A stretch of DNA of 64,000 nucleotides from Areca catechu (taxonomy: Eukaryota > Streptophyta > Magnoliopsida > Arecales > Arecaceae): NCBI GenBank assembly GCA_021397845.1, contig CM038038.1:64226748-64290747 (forward strand). Direction: 5' to 3'. Under the pieces are notes generated by a model that saw only the letters and a list, made by a program, of their open reading frames with translations, had not been told where the DNA came from and made no database searches. Every line of letters starts with the position of its first letter. Position 1 is the stretch's first letter. Position numbers and translations under genes: made by a program. Positions 1 through 11,205 of the stretch are shown here, piece by piece.

Positions 1-555
1 AATAGAACAGTATTTTTGCGAAAAAAGGGTGAAAAGGGCGTGAAAACGACCAAAAGACGAGGAAAATCCGAGAAAAATACGTTTAAATCACTATTCCCTC
101 AAATGGAGTTTTAGAAATCCACTAAAACATGCAAAAATTCGGTTAGATTCATGAAAAATATTCGGAAAACCCTAATCACGGTTGTTTGGTTCGAAAACGA
201 CAAAACCAAAAAACGAGAAAAAAAGAAATAAAATTGGAAGGGGGAAAAACCTGATTTGTGATGGATTAAAGAGTAAAAGGATGGATTTGGATAGAGGGGA
301 CCACTGTTGCAAGAAATCGGCAGGGGAAAGAAAATTACAAAACCCTTGTTTGGCCCTTTTAAAAACAGCTTCGGTTTCGCAAGTGTCGACACTTCGAATG
401 TGTCAAGTGTCGACACTTGGTCAGGTGTCGACACTTGAAAATTTCCAAGTGTCGACACTTGGCCAAAAAAGTCGAGAAAATCCGGAAAAATTTTTGAAAA
501 ATAGGAAATATTTTGATAAGGTTTTGGGGCTTTAAACAGTAGGTTTTGAGCTCTA
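1..555 (-). other. 3' non-coding region of the Sirevirus element
   Basis: This stretch follows the RNase H end on the minus strand and has no convincing gene. Apart from the palindromes at 381-460 it does not resemble the LTR at 5476-6745, so I do not call it the 3' LTR. No clear polypurine tract is visible. The two overlapping ORFs here, one on each strand, are low-complexity chance frames. Confidence 0.5.
381..460. repeat. Array of four AAGTGTCGACACTT palindromes
   Basis: Copies start at 381, 405, 423 and 447. Three are exact copies of the 14-bp palindrome and the one at 423 reads AGGTGTCGACACTTG. Start-to-start spacing is 18 to 24 bp. The same palindrome forms a longer array inside the element's LTR at 6345-6658, so it occurs at both ends of the element. 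Each exact copy contains a GTCGAC core. Confidence 0.9.
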
Positions 556-559
556 GGAT

Positions 560-3500
560 TTATGTATAACTAATACTAAGAGAGTCTAAGGAGAATGGAT
601 CAATGACACCTAACTCTCTTCTAATCAGACAGAACTTATCCTCACTCAAAGGCTTGGTAAACACATCTGCTAACTGATCATGAGTACAAACAAAATCAAA
701 AATAACATTAGAGTTTTGTACATAATCTCTTATGAAATAATGTCTTATTTCAATGTGTTTACTTCTTGAATGTTGCACAGGATTTTTAGATAGGTTGATT
801 GCACTAGTATTGTCCCATCTTATGGGTGTCTTAGTTAGTTTAATGCCAAAATCTTCAAGTTGCTGTTTGATCCAGAGGATTTGAGCACAACAGCTTCCAG
901 CTGCTATATATTTGGCTTCCGCCGTAGATAAAGCAACTGAGTTCTGTTTCTTGCTACTTCAAGAGATCAAATTTACTCCAAGAAACTGACAGGTTCCACT
1001 AGTACTTTTACGATCAAGTTTACACCCAGCAAAGTCAGCATCAGAATAAGCAATTAATTCAAATGAAGAATCTCTAGAGTACCATAAACCAATTTCAATT
1101 GAGCCAGATAGATATCTAAGTATGCGTTTAACAGCCAAAAGATGAGACTCTTTAGGATTAGACTGATATCTAGCACACATACAGACACTAAACATGATAT
1201 CTGGCCTACTGGCAGTAAGATATAATAATGAACCAATCATGCCACGATATAATTTTTGGTCTATAGATTTATCTGATTCATCTTTGTCAAGTCTACATGT
1301 AGAGCTCATAGGGGTACCTAAAGGCTTAGTGTTCTCCATCCCAAACTTCTTGAGTATTTCTTTTGTGTATTTTGTTTGGTTGATGAAGATCCCCTCTTTG
1401 GTTTGCCTTATTTGGAGTCCGAGGAAGAAATTCAGTTCTCCCATCATGCTCATCTCGAACTCACCCTGCATTAACTTGGCAAAATCTTGACAGAGAGATT
1501 CATTAGTAGCACCAAATATTATATCATCTACATAGATTTGTACTACTAAGAGATCATCATTCCTTTTCTTTAAAAATAAGATTTTATCTACATTACCTCT
1601 CGTAAAATCATTTTTCAGCAAAAAGGAGCTTAAACGATCGTACCAAGCTCTTGGAGCTTGTTTTAATCCATATAAAGCTTTATGAAGTTTATAAACATTG
1701 TTTGGAAATTCAGAATTTTCAAAGCCAGGGGGTTGCTCAACGTAAACTTCTTCTTCAATTAAACCATTTAAAAAGGCACTTTTAACATCCATTTGATATA
1801 GTTTAAAATTCATGAAGCAAGCAAAAGCCAACAATAGCCTAATTGCCTCAAATCTAGCTACAGGCGCAAAGGTTTTATCAAAATCTATCCCTTCCTCCTG
1901 ATTGTATCCTTTGGCAACTAGTCTAGCCTTATTTCTAGTTACTACTACATTTTCATCAAGTTTATTTCGAAAAATCCATTTTGTACCAATAATTGAAGTG
2001 TTTGAAGGCCTATCTACTAATGTCCAAACATTGTTCCTTTTAAATTGATTAAGTTCATCTTGCATAGCATTTATCCAATTACTATCACATTCAGCTTCCT
2101 CAATAGTTTTAAGTTCAATTTGAGATACAAAAGCTAAGTAATCATAAATATTTCTAAGGGATGATCGAGTACTTACACCTTTAGATGGATCACCTATAAT
2201 TAGTTCTTTTGGGTGTCCATGAGCATACCTCCATTCTTTTGGTAATGGATCAACAATTGATGTATTTTCATCACCTTGTGCTTGATCTCCTTCAGTGTTT
2301 TGATCATTGTTCTGTTCCTTGGTAAGCCCTTCATTGTTGTTTATTTCTTCAGTTTTCTTGCTACCTGTTTCATCAGAAAGTACATCTTCTTTTCTTGAAG
2401 ATTTTTGGTTAGTTTCATCAAATACCACATGTATGGATTCTTCAACAAGTGTTCTTCTGTTGAAGACCCTGTATGCCTTACTAGACGTGGAGTAGCCTAG
2501 AAAGACTCCCTTATCTGATTTGGCATCAAATTTACTCAAATTATCTTTACTATTGTTTAAGATGAAACAACGACATCCAAAAATATGAAAATAATGAATT
2601 GAGGGTTTTCTACCCTTCCAAAGCTCATAAGGTGTTTTCTTTAAAATCGGTCGAATTAAAACACGATTTAAACATAGCATGCAGTATTTATAGCTTCCAC
2701 CCGAAAATATCTAGGTAAATCATTTTCACAAAGCATGGTGTGTGCCATTTCTTCAAGAGTTCTATTTTTTCTTTCTACTACCCCATTTTGTTGAGGTGTC
2801 CTAGGTGCAGAAAAATTATGATGAATTCCATTTTCAATACAAAATTTATCAAAATCAGCATTTTCAAATTCGGTTCCACGATCACTTCTCAAAGATACTA
2901 CTGAAACACTTTTTTCATTCAAAACTCTTTTATGAAATCTAATAAATTCAGAAAAAGTTTCATTTTTATGTGCTAAAAACATGACCCATGTAAATCATGA
3001 GAAATCATCTACAATGACTAGGCCATACTTCTTACCTCCCAAACTAGATGTTCTAGTTGGTCCAAAGAGGTCCATGTGAAGCAATTCCAAAGGTCTAGAT
3101 ATAGAGATTACTCCTTTTGGTTTGAAAGAGGATTTTGTTTGTTTTCCAAGTTGACATGCACTGCAAATCTTATCTTTTTCAAAATTGAGTTTAGGCAAAT
3201 CCTTTACCAAGTTCTTTTTGCTAAGTTTTGAAATTAAATGTATGCTTGCATGTCCTAGTCTACGATGCCAAAGCCAACTAGTTTCATCGATCTTGGCTTC
3301 CATTGCCACTAGACATTGACCTTTCTGAATAGGGAGATTATCAAGATCAACCATATAAATATTGCCATGCCTATGACCAATGAACTTAATGCCATTGTCA
3401 TCCAGACTAGAAACAATGCACAAAGAAGATTCAAAAACAACTTTAAAACTTTTGTCACAAAATTAACTAATGCTAAGCAAGTTATGTTTTAAACCATCAA

Positions 3501-3711
3501 CATATAAAACATTATCAATATAAGAGGTAGGGGTGATATGGATTTTACCAATACCGATAATTTTGCCCTTTCCATTATCACCAAAGGTTACATTGCCACC
3601 ATTTTGATATGTGAGTGATGAGAACTGCTCCACATCTCCTGTCATATGCCTTGAGCAACCGCTATCAAGATACCATATCATTTTCTTATTGGTTGCAAGG
3701 CATACCTGCAA
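560..3711 (-). pseudogene. Sirevirus pol: protease, integrase, RT, RNase H (broken)
   Basis: From 3711 downward the minus strand encodes the aspartic protease (WYLDSGCSRHMTG), the pre-integrase zinc region (WLWHRRLGH and CSACQLGK), the integrase core with its acidic residues in HMDLFGP, SDRGTEFEN and NGVVERKNRT, and the copia RT with YVDD near 1522-1533. RNase H follows with YSDADFAGC and ends with the HSRSKHIEIRHYF and LADVFTKPL motifs. In-frame stops lie at 3463-3465, 2995-2997 and 959-961. At the last of these a tryptophan codon usual in the family reads TGA; at 2995 the change fits CGA to TGA. A frameshift lies near 2670. Apart from these lesions the domains are complete, which suggests a moderately old insertion. 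The enzymes would copy element RNA and integrate the cDNA; this copy cannot make them in one piece. Confidence 0.92.
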
Positions 3712-3717
3712 TAAAGA

Positions 3718-5418
3718 TCAAGTGGAGACTTTAGGTACCCAAGCCATCTTGGATCCTTTTTGGTTAGTGGCATTGGTTCCTTTTGGAACCCAAACTTTCT
3801 TAGTGTTATTTAATTTTCTTTTGTTGCACATATAAGATTTATGTCCTTTGATACCACAAGTATAGCAAGTAATGGATGAAGATGCAGGCACAAAGAAATT
3901 TTTAAAGAGTTTTTGTTTTTTGTGAGTTCTGAATCCTAAACCTGCTTTGTCAAATACTGCTCTTTGGTTATTTAAGAGTAAATTTAATTTTTCAGAACTG
4001 TAAGTAAATTTTTCTACAAAAGGTTTTAGTTTTTTAATTTCTTTTTTATATCTTTGGTTTTCATTTAAAATTTCTTTGTTTTGTTTTGACAAATCTTCAT
4101 TTGAAAGCAAATCACTTTTCTTTTTAAAGATATCCTTTTCTTTTTCAAGTGCTATAATCTTATCATTTAATTTTTTATTTTGTATAAGGAGGCATTCATT
4201 TTTATTTGAAAGGTTGTTATTTGTTTTGGCTAGATCTAAATTTTGTTTCTTTTAAATCTTTATGTTTTGATTTTAATTTTTGAAATTCTATGACTAGTTC
4301 TTCAAAAATTTCATGAAGCTCATCAAAAGTAAATTCATTTTCGGTTTCGGAACATACCTCATCATGATCGGCCATCAGACAGAAGTTTGTTACCTCCTGC
4401 TGTTCTTCCTCAGAACTGGAGTCTTCACTTTCACTCCAGGTTGCCATCATGGTTTTTTTTCTCAGTTTTCTTCTGCTTTTCTTTAACAAGGGGCGGTCTA
4501 CCTTGAAATGCCCGGGTTTTTGCACTCAAAACATGTAGGCTGCTCCTTCTCATTTTCTTTATCCTTCTCTTTACTCGGCTCACCTTTCAGAGGTTTGTTT
4601 TTGTAGTTGAACTTTTTCTTCCTTATGAACCTTCTGAATTTTCTTGCTAACAGAGCCGTCTCATCTTCTTCATCATCTTCTTCGGAGTCTTCGCTTGAGT
4701 CCTCTCTAGTAGTAGATTTGAATGCGATTGTCTTCTTCTTTTTGTCGACCTCTCCATTCTTTTGTTTGAGGGAGAGCTCATAAGTCATTAAAGAGCCCTG
4801 CAGTTGTTCCAGCGGGAGAGTGTTGACATCCTTAGCTTTTTCAATAGCAGTGACCTTTGCATCCCATGAAGCTGGTAGAGACCTGAGAAGTTTATTCACA
4901 AGTTCACCATTATAAATTATTTTTCCTAGGCTTCTCATGTCATTCACAATGTTTGTGAACCTAGTATACAGCTCACTGATAGATTCAGTAGGTTCCATTT
5001 TAAACATTTCATATGTGTGAATTAGCATGTTGACCTTGGTGGTTTTCACTTGGTGTGTACCCTCATGGGTAACCTCAAGTGTATCCCAAATCTCCTTGGC
5101 GGAGAGACAATTTGATATTCTATTAAATTCACTTGGATCAAGAGAACAAAATAAAAGGTTCATTGCCTTAGCATTAAGCTCGATTTGCTTAATGCCATTC
5201 TCATCCCAATCATCTTCCATTTTTGGAGTGAGAATGCCATTAATCATCATTATAGGCTGATGAGGACCTTTTACAATTGTCCTCCACAAAGTATAATCAA
5301 GAGCTTGAATAAATATGCGCATGCGTGTCTTCCAGTATGTGTAATTTGTGCCATTAAAAAGTGGGGGTTGATTTGAAGCTTGACCTTCAACAATACCCAT
5401 TCCTATTGGGGCTGCCAT
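3718..5418 (-). pseudogene. Sirevirus gag with broken frame
   Basis: The frame opens at 5418 (MAAPIGMGIVEG), 44 bp inside the PBS, which is a natural position for the gag start. The first 220 residues match the copia gag UBN2-type domain (FNGTNYTYWKTRM, EIWDTLEVTHEGT, LPASWDAKVTAIE). An acidic stretch follows, and then a zinc knuckle beginning CFECK. That knuckle is cut by a one-base loss in a T run at 4517-4521 on the plus strand, and its last cysteine has become arginine. Downstream come a lysine- and glutamate-rich coiled-coil stretch with a second frameshift near 4240-4252, a second knuckle (CYTCGIKGHKSYMC) and two WVPK motifs. An in-frame TGA at 3718-3720 separates gag from protease. Some Sireviruses have natural stops between reading frames, so this one may not be a lesion. 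Confidence 0.88.
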
Positions 5419-5461
5419 GATCTTTTACTCAAGATCCTTGGACCTACAAGAGAGTACCGGC

Positions 5462-5473
5462 GCTCTGATACCA
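5462..5473 (-). other. Primer binding site, initiator tRNA-Met type
   Basis: The minus strand reads TGGTATCAGAGC, the standard plant copia PBS matching the 3' end of initiator methionine tRNA. It lies two bases inside the LTR edge at 5476, so the LTR is the 5' LTR and the element runs leftward. Confidence 0.93.
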
Positions 5474-6218
5474 CTTGTTGCCCAGAAATGAAGCCCAAGA
5501 GGGGGGGTGAATTGGGTCTTTTAAAAATTTAAGACAATAATACGAGGGATTAGTGGTGCTTGTGAACAATGATAAATTTAATGCAAGATGTTAGCAAAAA
5601 TTAAAGAGCAAGAGAGGAAAAGAGTAATCACACACAAACACAAGATTTATAGTGGTTCGGTGCAAACCTAGCACCTACATCCACTCCCCAAGCCACCCTT
5701 GGGAATTTCACTATAATCCAAACTAGATTACAGTTGACTTGTTTTTCACAAGGCTTACAAGTCAAAACCTAAGTTGGTTTTGTCATTTAGGCTTACCAAC
5801 AAACCTTAACACTTGTTTTGTCTTCGGGCTCACAAGTTAACCCTAGTTGGTTTTATCCCTTTGGCTCACCAACAAACCACAATAACCTTCTTTCAAGACA
5901 CCCTTGAAAGCAAGGTCAAAACATAATAAAAACAGATATACAATTTAAAACTACAACAAACTCTCTTCAAGAGTAGATTGGAATCTTTGAAGCTCAAGTG
6001 GATGCTTTGTCTTCACTCTTCCTTGGAATATCCTTCAAGATGCCTCTTTTGGAATGAAATAAGGATGAGCTAGTAGGCTTTTCAAGGAATCAAACTATAA
6101 GAGGCTTTTGATGTGAAGTATTTGGGAGAATATTGGCTTTTTGGCTTTTGAGTAGACTTGAATGCACTTCAATACACTTCTCTTCACTTCTCTTTCTTTA
6201 AAATGAGGTTGGTGGATG

Positions 6219-6225
6219 TTAAATA
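6219..6225 (-). promoter_or_regulatory. Possible TATA box of the Sirevirus LTR
   Basis: The minus strand reads TATTTAA here, about 120 bp downstream (LTR sense) of the palindrome array. The spacing resembles that in the solo LTR, where a better TATA box sits about 120 bp from its array. The sequence match is weak and other AT-rich sites exist. Confidence 0.3.
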
Positions 6226-6344
6226 CACCAAGAACCTTCCAAAAAATGGTTTGTGACCGTTGGTACCTCGGAAATAGCCGTTTGGAGCTTGAAAAGCAAG
6301 TTCTGCAAGCCAAAAAAATAGATCCGTTAGAGCTGTCAGGCTAC

Positions 6345-6658
6345 AAGTGTCGACACTTGGCTGTCAGGTGTCGATACTTGGCTGTCAGGTGTCGACACTT
6401 GATCTCTGGGTGTCGACACTTGAACATTCTAAGTGTCGACACTTGATGCACAGGTGTCGACACTTGACACAAAAATCCTCAATATTACAAAGTTCTGTAT
6501 TTTCAAAATTCTCAGGCCTTGAGTCGACACTTGGAACCTAAGTGTCGACACTTGGTGTCGACACTTGAATATAGGTGTCGACACTTGGCATGCCAAGGAT
6601 TTTTATCTGTGCCAAATGCTGAAGTGTCGACACTTGACTGCCCAGGTGTCGATACTTG
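6345..6658. repeat. Array of twelve AAGTGTCGACACTT-type palindromes in U3
   Basis: Copies begin near 6345, 6366, 6387, 6408, 6431, 6452, 6519 (partial), 6540, 6553, 6573, 6622 and 6644. Seven neighbouring pairs are 20 to 21 bp apart, about two helical turns. Variation is confined mostly to the first two bases (AA, AG or GG) and to one GTCGAT core change seen at 6366 and 6644. In LTR sense the array lies roughly 120 to 440 bp upstream of a TATA-like site. Confidence 0.92.
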
Positions 6659-6938
6659 AGACTGAAAACTTTCAGATTCAAGTGTAAATGCCTCGAAAAC
6701 ATAAATAAAATTCTTGAATACATAAACACATAATATTTAAACATTTAGATGCCCTTTTTCAATGAAAAGGATGCCCGGATTTGTGAGAATTGCTCCGTGC
6801 CATTACGTGCCATACACCATAAGTTTTTGAGATTTTGAGGTACTTTCTTTCTGAAAACTCACAACTTGAAATCCTCATTAGAATACAATATGCACTCAAT
6901 GTTTTGTTATTCATCAAGATCACTGGGTGGAGCCAATA

Positions 6939-7771
6939 CCTTGCATTGAAATCATTTCCATCACTTTCTCCTTCATTACCCTTTAAATCTTCCAAGTTCA
7001 ATATATCTACAAAGTTAAAAAGATAAATCACATCTCTTGAAATTATAATAATATTTTATTCATAAATTATATAATAAAATAATTTGCTCACCATCATTAT
7101 CATTTTCTTGAATAGAACATGATGCCAATTCACGATGAAAAGTCTCCAATTTTTCATTAGTTAACTCTGATGGCTCATCAACTAACACCTATGCATCATT
7201 GTCACCAAACAATTCAAAGACTAATAATAACAAGTAAATTAAACTTTAAAATATAACATTCCATATCTGCTAGCAAAATAAAAAGTTTTAATAAACAAAT
7301 AACTATTTTATGTCCATGTCCAACAACCAAAATCAATGTCTATTAAAAAACTTTGAACTGACAAATCAATGTCTATTAAAGATTCAAGTTCATGGACTAA
7401 AGTTTTTGTCAATATTTGAAAAAATATCTTCTTGAGTTGCAATATTCCCATCTCTTCCATCTTCCCTTGCATTGAAATCATTTCCATCACTTTCTCCTTC
7501 ATTACCCTTTAAATCTTCCAAGTTTAATATATCTACAAAGTTAAAAAGATAAATCACATCTCTTGAAATTATAATAATATTTTATTCATAAATTATATAA
7601 TAAAATAATTTGCTCAAATTATATAATAAAATAATTTGCTCACCATCATTATCATTTTCTTGAATAGAACATGATTCCAATTCACGATGAAAAGTCTCCA
7701 ATTCCTTATTAGTTAACTCTGATGGCTCATCAACTAACACCTATGCATCATTGTCACCAAACAATTCAAAG
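6939..7771 (-). repeat. Direct duplication of the hAT 3' region
   Basis: The segment 6939-7219 recurs at 7465-7771 with few differences, including the acidic C-terminal coding tail. The right copy is longer because a 26-bp AT-rich unit ending in TTTGCTCA is itself duplicated near 7590-7640. The left copy is separated from the transposase by unrelated AT-rich DNA. Confidence 0.9.
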
Positions 7772-10114
7772 TCAATAGGATCATAGTTCCGACCCTTGAA
7801 ATAAAACCTGCGTTTAATATTTGTTAGTTTGAAAATTATAAAACAAGTAAATAAAACTAATTGTATATCATTTATAATAAAATTACCTTTGTTGTAGTCT
7901 TAAATTGTAGTGCACAACTACTAGATCATTAAGTCTTTGATGTTCTAACCTATTTCTCTTTTTAGAATGAATATGTTAAAAAATGCTCCAATTTTTCTCA
8001 AATCCAGATGCACTACAAGTTTGGCTTAAGACACGAATAGCCAACTTTTGCAAATTAGGTGCACAACTTTTATAGATAACCCACCATTCATCTGGATACA
8101 AAATATTGTATTTGTTAAAATAGAATGCAATTGAATAAAGTCAATAAACTTTATATAAATGAAAGCATAAAGATAAAACTAATGAAAAAGCTTACCTGGA
8201 GCCAAGCGATTTCGTTCATTTATAGCTGATGAGCATCCAAAGTCATCCTCTGCATTTCTAAATAATCTCATCTCATCCATTAATTTTTCTTGCAAAGTTG
8301 AATTACCAAATGAATACCTCTCTATAACATCTAAAAGTCCAGAAATACTGCGATGGCGTTTCTCCATAAGCTCTAAATCATATTGAAAACATGGATTCAA
8401 CCAAAATCCAGCTACATGAAGATTTTGGTATAATTGCAAATCCCACTGGAAATCAATTATCCATAAATAAGGTTCCACTATAGCCTTTCTCCTTCTAAAT
8501 CTCTTGATCATTTTATTTTTAGCTTGATGCATAGCATAATATAAGTAACCCATTGAAGGTCTATCATCATTATCAACAATCCTCAAAACTTGAATTAAAG
8601 GCGATGCTAGTTTAACAATGGTTGCACATTTATTCCAAAAATAGAATTAAGTACATCATCAACGAACATTTTTCCTTTACTATCCTATCCTTAGCATAAG
8701 GTGAACTTGCCCACCCTCTAGAAGTCACCATTGCTCTTAATGCATCTTTGTAGCCTAATATGCTTGTAAAGTAATAAAGTTTGTAGCAAAATGTGTGGCT
8801 GCTGGACGAATTATCTCATTTCCACCAATAAATTTTCTCATCAAATACAAATGATAATAATGGTTATAAATATATTTTGTAATATCTGCAGCATGGGCTA
8901 CTATACCTTGATTGAAGCTAATTTTTCAATATCTTGCATGATGAGATTAAGGCAATGAGCAACACAAGGTGACCAAAATAATGCAGGAAAGTCTTGCTCT
9001 AACTTTTTACCAGCAACAACATAATTTGCAGCATTATTAGTCACTATATGAACTACATTTTCTTGACCAACAGATATGATAATTTCTTTGAATAACTTAT
9101 ACAACATATCAGCTATCTTCGAGATATCTGAAGCATCCACGCTCTTCAAAAATACGGTCCTTCGAGGATAATAAACTAAAAAATTAATCAAAGTTCTTCT
9201 ACACTAATCTGTCCACTCATTAGTCATAATTATGCATTCAGTTCTATTTCATATGGCATAAAAACTTTCAACATACTTTTTCACCTCATCAACATTCTTG
9301 GTTAACAAATAACCACGAATATAGTGAAAATTTGGAGCTTTGTAACCAGAGCCCATACTAGCTATGGCATCTATCATGGATTGATAATATTTCGAGTTCA
9401 CAGCACTAAATGGCATACATGCATCTATCATCCATTTTGCCACTGCAAGATCACACTTTGCAACTACTTTGTTTTGCAACAAGCTTTTTATAGTTGGTTG
9501 AGCACTAGGTATTGTTCTTGGCATGAAATAATTTTTAATTGTCATTGGTTGTTTTCCTTTTCCACTTGTATATTTCATTTAATCTCGGCTACTTCCACCA
9601 ACTATACTTTTTGCATTACTTGTATACTTGTTTGATGAGGTTGGACACGGAATTTCTTATATGTTATTGTCAACATCTTCTCCTACTTGCCTATATACTT
9701 GCTCCTCATATTCTCTATGTCTTGTACTAAAGGGATTATAATGTTCACCCATTTCCTTTGCTCTTTTTTTATTTTTACCAATAGTTTGAATATTTTGTAT
9801 CATTTGATGGTGAATATTTGCCAGTACCTTACAGCATGTTGTATCATTTGATGGTGAATATTTGCCAGTACCTTACAGCATGGCTCTACTTCTCCTTTTA
9901 TTCCTGCAAGATGTTGTTTGAAGCTATTGATCCTACCACTAGCAAATACCTTTACACAATACAAGCATGCTAACTTCATCCTTTTACTATTATCACTAAG
10001 TTCAGTAGCTTCTCTACAATGATTCCATGCAGGATCACTTTTTTCTCTAACTCCGGTTGTTTGAGGAATTGAATCACTCACGGATGGTATATTTTCTTGA
10101 GAGGCTATTTTCAT
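7625..10114 (-). pseudogene. hAT transposase, BED and DUF659 type (broken)
   Basis: Read leftward, 10100-9850 encodes a BED zinc finger (DPAWNHC, CLYCVKVF, RINSFKQHLAGIKG). Next come a DUF659-like region (9578-9249 and 9191-8901, with VVHIVTNNAANYVVAGKKL and the CVAHCLNLIMQDIEK motif), a helical segment at 8586-8179 (MGYLYYAMHQAKNKM), and a hAT dimerisation segment near 8060-7885 in another frame (LAIRVLSQT, HSKKRNRLEHQRLNDL). An acidic tail ends near 7625. The protein would bind and cut transposon ends as a dimer. Several stops and frameshifts break it. The C-terminal blocks are separated by AT-rich spans that may be introns. Confidence 0.82.
9797..9882 (-). repeat. 44-bp tandem duplication in the hAT transposase
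   Basis: The unit beginning GTATCATTTGATGG occurs at 9797-9838 and again at 9841-9882. The 44-bp period is not a multiple of three, so it shifts the frame just after the BED finger. Confidence 0.9.
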
Positions 10115-10177
10115 AATCTATGAAAGGACAAAATACAAAGTACAAGATGAAGGTACAAACAATTAAATAAAAAAATT

Positions 10178-10300
10178 TAGTGCAATAAAAATTACAAATA
10201 TGGATCAATACTTCAATAATTATTGATTTATTATAAATTAGTGCAATAAAAATTACAAACATGGATCAATACTTTAATTACTATTTATTTATTATAAATT
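10178..10300. repeat. 61-bp tandem duplication, AT-rich
   Basis: Two copies of a unit starting TAGTGCAATAAAAATTAC lie head to tail at 10178-10238 and 10239-10300, differing at a few bases. They fall just upstream of the hAT BED exon. Confidence 0.85.
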
Positions 10301-10479
10301 AATTTTTTTATTCCTTTTTCCTGTTTCCCATTAAATAAAGTTTAAACATTTATTTTTTTTACTGGTTTCTGCCTGATTTCTCGCTCCCTTTCTTTTCCAA
10401 TTTTCCTAATAAATCAATCACGGTGGCAGTGGCATTGTGGCAGAGTCGGTTTCTTGACTATCTTTCCTAGTTCCCAATT

Positions 10480-11205
10480 CCCCTAGCTTAGGCCCTAATT
10501 CTCTTCCCGTCTTCGGTCTTCCCAGTTGCCTCCGGCCCTCCGGTGTGATAGGAAACCTCGGGCCGGGGATCGAATCAGGAGCCCAAGCCCTAAGGTATGT
10601 TTGATCCTCTGGACCTCTTCTTTTTTTTTTCGGTGTTTTGATCGGAGATTGGGGATGGCCGGAAGGGGGGCAAGAGGGAGGCCGGGATGGAGTGGGGGAG
10701 GCCGGGAGGGGATGGGGTGGAGGAGCCGAGCCTGCCGGCGGAAACAAAAAAAACAATCGATCATTAACTTACTTGAACGATGAACTGGAGGAACCGAGGA
10801 AGAAGAATGGTGGAGCCGTGGGGTTGCCATTGCTACTGCCGCCTTCACCGTCATTCCTGCCGGCCGCCGCTTGATCACCGGTCCGACTTCGAGAGGAAGA
10901 GGCAGCCGAAGGGGGATTAGGGCCAGGGGAAGCTAGAACGACGGGAGGAAAGGAAAGATCGAGACTTTGGTTTGGACTTTGGACTTTGGGTTTGGGAGTT
11001 TTTTGATTTTCTGGTTACCTTCCCTTCACCGAGTTTTCGCCGGTTTGGTCCGGGTGCGCCGGTCCGCGGTTGAACTGGCTGGGTCGCCTGTTTTTTGCTG
11101 GTTTTTAGGCACATGTGGGTTAATTTCAAACCCGAACCGGTTTCTTGTCTGGGTCACCAGGTTTCCGGTCCAACCGGCCGGGCCGGGCCGGGTTTGATAA
11201 CACTG
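10480..11205 (-). other. GC-rich leader and terminus of the hAT element
   Basis: GC content jumps relative to the surroundings. ORFs occur on both strands, all proline- or glycine-rich with no domain, so I read this as untranslated leader. It ends at 11205 with the hAT terminus; the last 40 bases repeat GGCCGG-type motifs. Confidence 0.55.

Larger units (their letters stand above)
1..6745 (-). mobile_element. Ty1/copia retrotransposon, Sirevirus type, decayed
   Basis: Read on the minus strand, the order is LTR (from about 6745 to 5476), PBS (5473-5462), gag, protease, integrase, reverse transcriptase, RNase H, then non-coding DNA to the window edge. Protease before integrase before RT is the Ty1/copia order. 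The Sirevirus assignment rests on the long gag with two zinc-knuckle-like segments and a coiled-coil-rich stretch between them, the LTR edge beginning TGTTGCCCAG with a G-rich run, and the palindrome arrays in non-coding parts. The coding region carries four in-frame stops and at least three frameshifts, so this copy cannot work alone. The 3' LTR is not recognisable and probably lies left of position 1. The right limit is approximate because no clean CA end or target duplication was found. Confidence 0.85.
5476..6745 (-). repeat. 5' LTR of the Sirevirus element
   Basis: The left edge is fixed by the PBS: it starts TGTTGCCCAG and is followed by a G run and GTGAATTGGG. The same edge, in the opposite orientation, closes the solo LTR at 24928-26469, which confirms the family. 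The first 800 bases contain no gene. The block 6345-6658 holds twelve palindrome copies. The right end is not sharply defined; I see no partner CA terminus or 5-bp duplication, so part of U3 may have been lost. Confidence 0.75.
6939..11205 (-). mobile_element. hAT transposon, decayed
   Basis: A broken hAT transposase (7625-10114) is preceded on the minus strand by a GC-rich leader and a right-hand terminus at 11205. Read on the minus strand, that terminus begins CAGTGTTATCAAACCCGG, a typical plant hAT end. The eight bases after it are CTCTTAGG, but no matching copy or left terminus was found near 6700-6950, so the left end is truncated or rearranged. The left part contains a duplicated block (6939-7219 and 7465-7771). 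Confidence 0.7.

Noticed and set aside
1..555. 3' LTR of the Sirevirus
   Set aside because: Only the palindromes match the 5' LTR; the rest does not align, and no LTR edge or PPT is visible.
381..6658. Regularly spaced short repeats resembling a CRISPR array
   Set aside because: The units are palindromes in retrotransposon non-coding DNA of a plant, spacing is about 21 bp with no unique spacers, and no cas genes exist.
10418..10878. Overlapping GC-rich ORFs on both strands
   Set aside because: They lie in a GC-rich leader, have proline- or glycine-rich composition without domains, and overlap each other in opposite strands.
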